DNA from: Topomyia yanbarensis
Lineage: Eukaryota; Arthropoda; Insecta; Diptera; Culicidae
Length of the DNA: 64,000 bases
NCBI RefSeq assembly: GCF_030247195.1
Contig: NC_080671.1
Coordinates: forward strand, 432,512,539 to 432,576,538
Direction: 5' to 3'
The notes under the pieces were generated by a model that made no database searches, was not told where the DNA came from, and saw only the letters and a list, made by a program, of their open reading frames with translations. Below, one piece after another: positions 56,390 through 64,000 of the stretch. Position 1 is the first letter of the stretch, and each line of letters opens with the position of its first letter. Both the position numbers and the translations under genes were made by a program.

Positions 56390-56945
56390 GTGTAACAGTT
56401 CACGTGAAAATTTCAAGACCATTGTGCAGAGTGACATGAAATTGAAAATGATTACGGATGTCTTCTAAATATCACATTCGTGATTCGTAGTACATGATTC
56501 ACAATTAATCTTGAGTACTAGATTAATTGTGAATCATGTACTACGAATCACGAACCAGTTCACGAATCCATGAACAATATTTTATGATTTTGTGAACTAT
56601 TTCACGAGCATGGATTTTGAATGATAACTATTATATTAGGAATCATGAACTAGTTCACGATGATTGAAAGGATTCGTTCATAATATTCCAGATTTCGTGA
56701 AATAGTTCACGAGAAAATGTTTTCATTTTGTGAATTACTGCTCAACCACGAAAATCAGATCATTTTCAAGATGAATCATGAATCAGTTCACGTCGCGTAG
56801 TAGGACTCTGAATAATGTTTCAAAAGCTATGAATAAATTCACGATCCAATCTTTGGTTTTATAAATAATGTTCATGAGGTTGTGAACTAGTTCACGTACA
56901 GAAAATCGATTTGGTAATGGTATGGCGGACACCGTGACTGAAGAT
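56390..56945. repeat. Array of GTGAACTAGTTCAC-type palindromic words
   Basis: Degenerate copies of the palindrome GTGAACTAGTTCACGA occur near 56,397, 56,555, 56,600, 56,650, 56,700, 56,775, 56,830 and 56,890, spaced roughly 45-80 nt. The last ~110 nt (56,835-56,942) match, in reverse complement, the sequences at 59,555-59,640 and 60,906-60,990 next to the I-type element tails. Probably one MITE-like family filled with a single word; complete ends unresolved. Confidence 0.65.
56479..56552. repeat. Perfect 74-nt hairpin
   Basis: Arms 56,479-56,510 and 56,521-56,552 are exact reverse complements (32 bp, starting CGTGATTCGTAGTACATG) around a 10-nt loop TTGAGTACTA. It lies inside the GTGAACTAGTTCAC array. 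Confidence 0.92.
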
Positions 56946-58592
56946 CGCAAAACAAAAACAAATATCTCCACTAATAAATGCATTATAGGCGTTACTGAAT
57001 TGAATGGTTGGAACTGTTCAAATTTTTAAAAAGCTGCAACAGGTCATATATTTTTATATTTTCTACTGTCGAATCCCTACATCAAAATGCACGGATCGGT
57101 TGCTCTCCTAAATCGACACCTTTAATGCAAAGAGTCAAAAATTTCGCGAATCAGTTTGCTGCCGATTCATACCAAATTAATTTCACCGGCCGGCGGCAGC
57201 GGCGGCCCAAATCAAACGGTGCGTGGTGGCAGTAGGTACGTAGCATGCTTTCGATCGTCCCAACAGGCCGCCGAACAAACGATGCTCATTTCGGCGCAAC
57301 CTCGCCCGTCGGAATGGGTGTTGAAGAATTTGTCTACATTGCCGTCCATTTGAAATGATTGATTGTTTGCAGGGTGTTTCTAGTCGGACGAATTTGGCCT
57401 CTTTTCCCCCCCGTTTTGGTGGGTCCCTCTTCTTCAATCGTTTTTATTTTGGCGTGCGTTGGCTTAATAGTACACTGCAGCCGTATGGCAATTTATTCGG
57501 TTTTGCCGGCCGGTGGAAAGTTACATCTCTCGGTTCGGTTGAGCAATGGGTGCAAAGACATCTTCTCAGCAGACCGGACCGAAGGAAGAAGTCGGGACGG
57601 ACAACAAGCCCTGTGGGGACCCCGTAGCCGGAGCAACCGTACGATCGGGCGGGAATGTGAGATGTAGCATAGATTAAAATGTTGTTTTAATTTTAGAAAA
57701 AGCAGTTCAGCTGTGAAAGTGTCATCTCTTGCTTCCTCCTACGTACGCTGGCGTGGAGTCACCGTGATCCGTTCCGAAAGCCGGGTGGAGCGACCGACCG
57801 ACCGACCGACGCACTCAGTACTAAGTGGTTTGCATTATTCTCCGTTCGGATGATGGATCGGGCCCGGTTAAATGTGTCCGCAATTTAAACAATTTAATCG
57901 GGTCCCAAGCGTGTTCTCGGGCCGCGAGGCACTGGTTTGTAGCATGCGTGAAAAAGTTCTAGGTTTCGAATTTGTGATTTCGTTGCAAAGCTAAGTTAGG
58001 TCCCAGCTTGGCGGTGCCTAAAATTTGAATGGGTCTAGTTCAGGATGGTCCCATCTAAGTTGAAAACCCGAGGTATCTTCGGCTGTTTGTTACTGACAAG
58101 AAAAACCCGAAACACCAAATTTTACTTTACTCAAAGCAAAAGATTTGCATAGTTACACTTTATCAATAGGCAAAAACCGATCTTTGATACTAATCAAATT
58201 TAGAACGCGGACCAAGTAACATCGATGACAACAACGGTCAATCTGAGCCCCATATCATATTTCACTTTCTGTGCACAAGTAGGTAGGCCTCTGCACCGTT
58301 AAGTACAAAAATAAAACTGTCACTGTCAATGGGGCAGAACGTGTTCGGGGCTGCGCACAGTCATTAACGGAATGAAAGAACGTAAACGATCAACTACAAC
58401 AAAACCCGTGCATCGCAAAGAAAACACCGAAGTGGAACTAATTTCAAAGTAAACAAGGAAGAATTTAGTCCACCGAATGTTCCCTCATGGGTGGTGGGTT
58501 GTCCACAGTGTTTAAATGAATCTAGTTTTTTTTTGGTCTGTTCCCCACCGTTCACCGATCGTCGTCGGAGTGATTCAAAACTGTCCGGCAGG
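56946..58592. other. GC-richer unique sequence without a confident gene
   Basis: Contains GGCCGGCGGCAGCGGCGGCCC near 57,189-57,209 and a GACC tetranucleotide run near 57,790-57,812. Several overlapping frames (57,156-57,667, both strands) have no recognisable family. The texture resembles 1-1,700 and could be near a gene's 5' region, but no exon can be supported. Confidence 0.35.
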
Positions 58593-59943
58593 AAGGAGGG
58601 GTGTGTTCCAGGTGGGGTCATCATGACGCACCATCTCACTTCGAAAGGATGCGGTTGTGTTTGGATGTGCAGATTCTGGCAGCACACAATACTGCCATGG
58701 GCGGAGTATATCATTCGCATGCCTAATATTTGAAAATGACCGTAGCGGCTGGCGATGAGAGATGAATAATTACGGGATTAAATGAGAGGGTTGCACGGAT
58801 GCTTGGCTGCGGTTGAATTGATTTTCTCAACTTTTAAATAAAAGTTTTACAATACAAGGTTTTACCATAAGCTCTGTTTTAATAAATTGAAACAATAACG
58901 GAACAATTAAACAAAACAGATATTGAAATAAATATTTGATTCGATTCGATTTGTGTGTTACATCAGTAACTAGCACCAACTTGGGGCCACGTTAGACGAT
59001 GTATCCAATCTAGCACCCAAATAAGCACTAGTTAGGCACTACATCAAATATTTGATCCAAAATGAGGCAAAATTGAGACGAAACTAACTCAGCATCTCTG
59101 GCTATTGTAAAATGTTGAGTCTTATTATTTCTGTGCTAACGATATGAAACGTAAAACTCGCTTCCACAAGTTACAGGTAGTATTTTGAACATCTGTTAGT
59201 CTTTGTGTCTATGTTGATGGCACAGCAAATTTTCTTGTAGTGTGCTAGCTTGTTGCAGAACTGGCAGGTTTTGACCTGATCTGCGTAGGTGCATAGCGTT
59301 GTTTGATCATGGATAAGGACATTAAGTATACTGGATGGTAAAGAAACGAATGAATGAACATGCTTCACCATCCGAGCTCTGTTTAAAGTACCTCGAAAGA
59401 AGTTTGTCCAAGTATTATTGGTAACGAATTTAAACGTAAAGGTTGAAATGGAATCTAACGTTGGCATGGTCAAAAATGTTGCATTGCACCCGCATAACGC
59501 TTTTATAAGTGGAAATATTTATTTTTGTTTTGTGAACTTAAGTCACGGTTTCCGCCATGTCATTACGAAATCGATTTTCTGCACGTAAACTAGTTCACAA
59601 CTTTATGAACATTATTCATAAAACCGAAGATTGACTCATGATTTTTTTTTTTATTCATTTCGTTTATTTGATAGGCACAAATGCGTTAGCTTGGCGGTGC
59701 CAAATGCTTTTGTTTTTACATTTGGATATCTTAAAACTAGGAGGTTACAATGTTGAAATATTTTTTTTTTACAAAGGAAAAGAAAGTTTACAGCTATCTT
59801 AAGACTAGAAATAAGATTCAATATACAAAAGAGGGCCAAAAGATTTTTTTATGAAAAAATTTAAAACAAGAGATTCACTTTGATATACAAGAGTGGGAGT
59901 AATAGTATTTTACGAAATATTTTACGGTTATCTTAAAACTAAC
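58593..59943 (+). repeat. 1,351-bp tandem duplication, copy 1
   Basis: Matches 59,944-61,294 base for base with only a handful of differences (for example CATCAGTAACTAG versus CATCAGAAACTAG). It contains about 1,050 bp of flanking DNA and then, from the poly-T at 59,642-59,652 rightwards, the terminal ~300 bp of the I-type element (minus strand). Two minus-strand frames (59,171-59,473 and 59,651-59,839) are duplicated with it but have no recognisable family. Confidence 0.95.
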
Positions 59944-61294
59944 AAGGAGGGGTGTGTTCCAGGTGGGGTCATCATGACGCACCATCTCACTTCGAAAGGA
60001 TGCGGTTGTGTTTGGATGTGCAGATTCTGGCAGCACACAATACTGCCATGGGCGGAGTATATCATTCGCATGCCTAATATTTGAAAATGACCGTAGCGGC
60101 TGGCGATGAGAGATGAATAATTACGGGATTAAATGAGAGGGTTGCACGGATGCTTGGCTGCGGTTGAATTGATTTTCTCAACTTTTAAATAAAAGTTTTA
60201 CAATACAAGGTTTTACCATAAGCTCTGTTTTAATAAATTGAAACAATAACGGAACAATTAAACAAAACAGATATTGAAATAAATATTTGATTCGATTCGA
60301 TTTGTGTGTTACATCAGAAACTAGCACCAACTTGGGGCCACGTTAGACGATGTATCCAATCTAGCACCCAAATAAGCACTAGTTAGGCACTACATCAAAT
60401 ATTTGATCCAAAATGAGGCAAAATTGAGACGAAACTAACTCAGCATCTCTGGCTATTGTAAAATGTTGAGTCTTATTATTTCTGTGCTAACGATATGAAA
60501 CGTAAAACTCGCTTCCACAAGTTACAGGTAGTATTTTGAACATCTGTTAGTCTTTGTGTCTATGTTGATGGCACAGCAAATTTTCTTGTAGTGTGCTAGC
60601 TTGTTGCAGAACTGGCAGGTTTTGACCTGATCTGCGTAGGTGCATAGCGTTGTTTGATCATGGATAAGGACATTAAGTATACTGGATGGTAAAGAAACGA
60701 ATGAATGAACATGCTTCACCATCCGAGCTCTGTTTAAAGTACCTCGAAAGAAGTTTGTCCAAGTATTATTGGTAACGAATTTAAACGTAAAGGTTGAAAT
60801 GGAATCTAACGTTGGCATGGTCAAAAATGTTGCATTGCACCCGCATAACGCTTTTATAAGTGGAAATATTTATTTTTGTTTTGTGAACTTAAGTCACGGT
60901 TTCCGCCATGTCATTACGAAATCGATTTTCTGCACGTAAACTAGTTCACAACTTTATGAACATTATTCATAAAACCGAAGATTGACTCATGATTTTTTTT
61001 TTTATTCATTTCGTTTATTTGATAGGCACAAATGCGTTAGCTTGGCGGTGCCAAATGCTTTTGTTTTTACATTTGGATATCTTAAAACTAGGAGGTTACA
61101 ATGTTGAAATATTTTTTTTTTACAAAGGAAAAGAAAGTTTACAGCTATCTTAAGACTAGAAATAAGATTCAATATACAAAAGAGGGCCAAAAGATTTTTT
61201 TATGAAAAAATTTAAAACAAGGGATTCACTTTGATATACAAGAGGGGGAGTAATAGTATTTTACGAAATATTTTACGGTTATCTTAAAGCTAAC
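59944..61294 (+). repeat. 1,351-bp tandem duplication, copy 2
   Basis: Starts AAGGAGGGGTGTGTTCC exactly where copy 1 ends; the left junction of copy 1 and the divergence point after copy 2 share only a 2-nt AA. Copy 2 runs without a break into the remaining body of the I-type element, so it is the original arrangement at its right end. Confidence 0.95.
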
Positions 61295-64000
61295 AATATA
61301 GTTTAGTACACAAAAGGGGGGAACAAATATTTATGAGAAATTTCACAGAAATCTTAAAACTAGGGATTCAATTCTATTTACAAGATGGAGGACAAGAGTT
61401 TCAATAAAGAGTAAAAATTATAGCTATCTTAAAACTAGGAATACAGAATACTAATTTGAATTTTTTAACTAAAACTTATGCTTGGTCAAGATATTCAAAG
61501 GGTGGCTTATTTCCGCATCAGTGTAGCAGCAGTTGTATCAAGGACAGGGGAGAGACAGGGAAAGAAGAGCAAAACTTGCAACTTTCGCTCGAACGGCGGG
61601 GGGGGGGGAGGGGGATCAGCGAATCAAATTTGCGCCTCAGTATAGTAAGTCGTCGAGTACCGGATTGGCGGATGGTATTCTTCGGACCCGCGGGGAATCC
61701 TTCAAAAGTCATCGGACCTCGAGTCGCTCTCGCTTCAGTTTCCTTCTATGCAGGCGTAGTGGTAAGGGCGATGGCGGTTACATAGTGGCACTCTGGAGCT
61801 GATCGGTTCCACAAGGCAGGAGGAAACTCTAAAAACGAGAAATAAAAGAGAGGGGCTAAATTGGGATATTTATCGTTTTTATGAAGGTATAAATAAGGGA
61901 CATATAGGGGAAATCACGAGTTGCCAGCATATCTCGGACTGGTACATTGGGTGGTCTACCTCGGGCCCGAAGGGATTCCTTTAACTGAGACCTGGCGTCA
62001 CAATACCCGGCGCACACCCAGACAACGTGTTCGATGTCGTGATAGCCCTCGTCACAAGCGCACAGACTACTCTCCGCAAGCCCAATACGCCGCAAATGCG
62101 CATCCATGGTGTAGTGATTGGACATAAGTCGGGACATTACACGAATAAAATCCCGACCCACATCCATCCCCCCGAACCAAGGCTTCGTTGATACCTTTGG
62201 GATAATCGAATGTAGCCATCGTCCAAGTTCCCCATTGCTCCACGAGGTTTGCCAACTGTTGAGCGTCCTCTGACGACAAATACTAAAAAATTCGTTGAAG
62301 CAGATTGGTCTTTCGTATATGTCACCATTTAATGCGCCCACCTTTGCTAATGAGTCGGCCTTTTCATTGCCCGGGATAGAACAATGAGAGGGGACCCAAA
62401 CAAAGGTAATCTGATAAGATTTTTCAGATAACGTACACAAGGACTCCTGTATCTTCCCCAGAAAATACGGTAATTGCTTTTTAGGCTTCACCGCACGAAG
62501 AGCCTCGATAGAGCTGAGGCTGTCCGAAACGATGAAGTAGTGATCTGTGGGCAGAGTGTCGATGATCCCAAGGGTGTACTGAATTGCAGCTAACTCTGCG
62601 ACGTAAACTGAAGCGGGATCATTGAGCTTGAATGAAGCGGTGATAGTATTGTTGAAGATACCGAAGCCAGTGGACCCATCGAGATTTGATCCGTCAGTGT
62701 AAAACATTTTGTCGCAGTCGACTTCTCGGAATTTATTATAAAATATATTGGGGATCACCTGCGGGCGTATATGGTCCGGAATTCCACGAATCTCTTCCTT
62801 CATGGATGTGTCGAAGAATACAGTAGAATCAGAAGTATCTAGGAAACGGACACGGTTGGGATTGTACGAAGAAGGATTGATGCTCTGTGCCATGTAGTCG
62901 AAGTACAAGGACATAAAACGGGTTTGAGAATTAAGCTCGACGAGTCTCTCGAAGTTTTCAATTACCAACGGGTTCAGAATGTCACATCGGATGAGCAATC
63001 GATATGAGAGTTCCCAAAATCGATTTTTTAGCGGAAGAACGCCCGCCAGCACTTCGAGACTCATCGTATGGGTCGAGTGCATGCAACCCAAGGCAATGCG
63101 CAAGCAACGATACTGGATTCTCTCCAGTTTGATGAAGTGTATGTTCGCAGCGGAGCGGAAACAGAAACACCCGTACTCCATCACCGACAATATCGTTGTT
63201 TGGTACAACCTGATCAGGTCTCCTGGGTGAGCACCCCACCATGTTCCAGTTATTGTTCGGAGAAAATTGATCCTTTGTTGGCATTTCTGTTTCAGATACC
63301 TAATGTGACATCCCCAGGTACCTTTAGAGTCGAACCAGACCCCGAGATATTTAAATGTGAAAACCTGGTTGATCGTTGCACCCATTAATAGGAGCTGGAG
63401 TTGCGCCGGCTCACGCTTCCTAGAAAAAACAACCAACTCAGTTTTCTCCGTGGAGAACTCAATACCCAGCTGAAGAGCCCAAGCAGACAAATTGTCCAAG
63501 GTATTTTGTAATGGTCCTTGCAAGTCGGCAGCTTTGGGCCCTGTAACAGAGACCACCCCGTCGTCTGCAAGTTGCCTTAGCGTGCATGAATTGGCAAGAC
63601 AATCGTCAATGTCATTCACGTAGAAATTGTAGAGCAGGGGACTTAGACATGAGCCCTGGGGAAGACCCATGTAGCTAAATCGCGATGTTGTTAAATCGCC
63701 ATGCGAAAAGTGCATGTGCTTTTCAGACAACAGGTTTAGCAAAAAGTTATTTAAAATTGGCGAAAGACCATGCTGGTGCAGCTTCTCTGACAGAGTGTTG
63801 ATAGAAACTGAGTCAAAAGCCCCCTTAATATCCAAGAAGACTGATGCCATCTGCTCTCTGTTAGCATAGGCCATTTGGATTTCTGTAGAAAGCAACGCAA
63901 GGCAATCGTTCGTCCCTTTGCCTTTGCGGAAGCCAAATTGTGTATCTGACAGTAAGCCATTTGCTTCAACCCAATTGTCGAGGCGAAACATGATCATTTT
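60993..64000 (-). mobile_element. I-type non-LTR retrotransposon, 3' part
   Basis: The element lies on the minus strand. Its 3' end is a run of about 11 A (T at 60,993-61,003 on the plus strand), preceded by AAATAAACGAAATGAATA. A ~850-nt 3' untranslated region with recurrent CCTAGTTTTAAGATA words precedes it, then the intact ORF2, cut by the right edge of the window. The 3' terminal ~300 nt recurs in copy 1 of the tandem duplication. RT plus RNase H plus a C-terminal CCHC motif places it in the I or a closely related clade. The 5' part and ORF1 lie outside the window. Confidence 0.8.
61856..64000 (-). CDS. ORF2: reverse transcriptase-RNase H (partial, intact frame)
   Basis: This polyprotein copies element RNA into DNA at a nicked target. 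The visible 713 residues, numbered from the Met at 63,997, have no stop or frameshift. RT: QFGFRKGKGTND (20-31), block A VFLDIKGAFD with catalytic Asp56, block B GLPQGSCLSPLLYNFYVNDI (111-130), block C LADDGVVS with Asp145 and Asp146 (Leu replaces the usual Tyr/Phe of YxDD), GIEFSTEKTELVVF (178-191), FKYLGVWFD (215-223). RNase H: Asp435 in FYTDGS, Glu468 in AELAAI, Asp492 in SDSLSS, Asp548 in NEKADSLAK. C terminus: Cys646, Cys648, His657, Cys662, a CCHC-type motif. The frame is still open at the edge (Lys codon 63,998-64,000), so Met63997 is not the true start and the endonuclease domain lies outside. An intact frame suggests a young copy; related dead fragment at 45.2-45.6 kb. Confidence 0.92.
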   Translation of the reverse strand, partial: KMIMFRLDNWVEANGLLSDTQFGFRKGKGTNDCLALLSTEIQMAYANREQMASVFLDIKGAFDSVSINTLSEKLHQHGLSPILNNFLLNLLSEKHMHFSHGDLTTSRFSYMGLPQGSCLSPLLYNFYVNDIDDCLANSCTLRQLADDGVVSVTGPKAADLQGPLQNTLDNLSAWALQLGIEFSTEKTELVVFSRKREPAQLQLLLMGATINQVFTFKYLGVWFDSKGTWGCHIRYLKQKCQQRINFLRTITGTWWGAHPGDLIRLYQTTILSVMEYGCFCFRSAANIHFIKLERIQYRCLRIALGCMHSTHTMSLEVLAGVLPLKNRFWELSYRLLIRCDILNPLVIENFERLVELNSQTRFMSLYFDYMAQSINPSSYNPNRVRFLDTSDSTVFFDTSMKEEIRGIPDHIRPQVIPNIFYNKFREVDCDKMFYTDGSNLDGSTGFGIFNNTITASFKLNDPASVYVAELAAIQYTLGIIDTLPTDHYFIVSDSLSSIEALRAVKPKKQLPYFLGKIQESLCTLSEKSYQITFVWVPSHCSIPGNEKADSLAKVGALNGDIYERPICFNEFFSICRQRTLNSWQTSWSNGELGRWLHSIIPKVSTKPWFGGMDVGRDFIRVMSRLMSNHYTMDAHLRRIGLAESSLCACDEGYHDIEHVVWVCAGYCDARSQLKESLRARGRPPNVPVRDMLATRDFPYMSLIYTFIKTINIPI

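Noticed and set aside
57156..57667. Possible coding exon in the GC-rich stretch
   Set aside because: Several conflicting frames on both strands and no recognisable protein or reliable splice pair.
58491..58733. 80-codon frame repeated in part at 59,893-60,084
   Set aside because: The repetition is explained by the 1,351-bp tandem duplication, not by gene family conservation; no domain seen.

Overview
The window looks like intergenic or heterochromatin-like DNA from a mosquito-type insect genome, probably Culicidae. This is inferred from the mix of AT-rich DNA, many long foldback or TIR MITEs, and I-, Jockey- and RTE-type non-LTR retrotransposon remains. There are no bacterial-style operons and no intact host gene is visible. 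The only long, intact, protein-like reading frame is a retrotransposon ORF2 cut by the right edge (minus strand, 61,856-64,000).

Layout. 1-1.7 kb: relatively GC-rich unique sequence with no supported gene. 1.9-5.2 kb: word-rich DNA, a foldback element (2.7-3.24 kb) carrying a nested hAT-like MITE, and GGGTTCGGGTC minisatellites. 5.76-7.99 kb: four exon-like blocks of a decayed unconventional myosin, best fitting class IX neck and tail. 8.9-11.1 kb: two long foldback elements. 12.27 kb: a CA microsatellite. 13.1-23.6 kb: a giant satellite, about 9.16 kb of AGCTTTT in unbroken 7-nt register that grades in phase into about 1.35 kb of CTCGTTT. 25.7-28.4 kb: a second foldback of the 2.7 kb family, a decayed RTE-type RT and a 4-copy ~116-bp tandem repeat. 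28.6-34.5 kb: copies of two unclassified dispersed families (called B and C here), a Harbinger-like MITE with TAA target duplications and another nested MITE. 35.4-36.6 kb: a half hAT-like MITE and a decayed Jockey-type RT. 37.3-47.8 kb: a dense run of MITEs and hairpins plus an RNase H fragment of the element found at the right edge. 48.8 kb: two tandem TATA/initiator modules. 50.8-51.2 kb: a decayed replication-dependent histone H3 gene that still carries a histone-type 3' stem-loop. 53.8-56.1 kb: a family C copy with two cleanly resolvable insertions, one with a TA and one with an 8-bp target duplication. 56.4-56.95 kb: a field of GTGAACTAGTTCAC palindromic words. 58.6-61.3 kb: a 1,351-bp very recent tandem duplication that includes the 3' end of an I-type element, whose body continues to the right edge.

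The clearest points for follow-up are the register-perfect heptamer array, the MITEs whose interiors are filled with one family-specific short word, the datable nested insertions, and the two host-gene relics (myosin and histone H3). All homology statements come from reading the translated sequence without database searches; clade names are best judgements.
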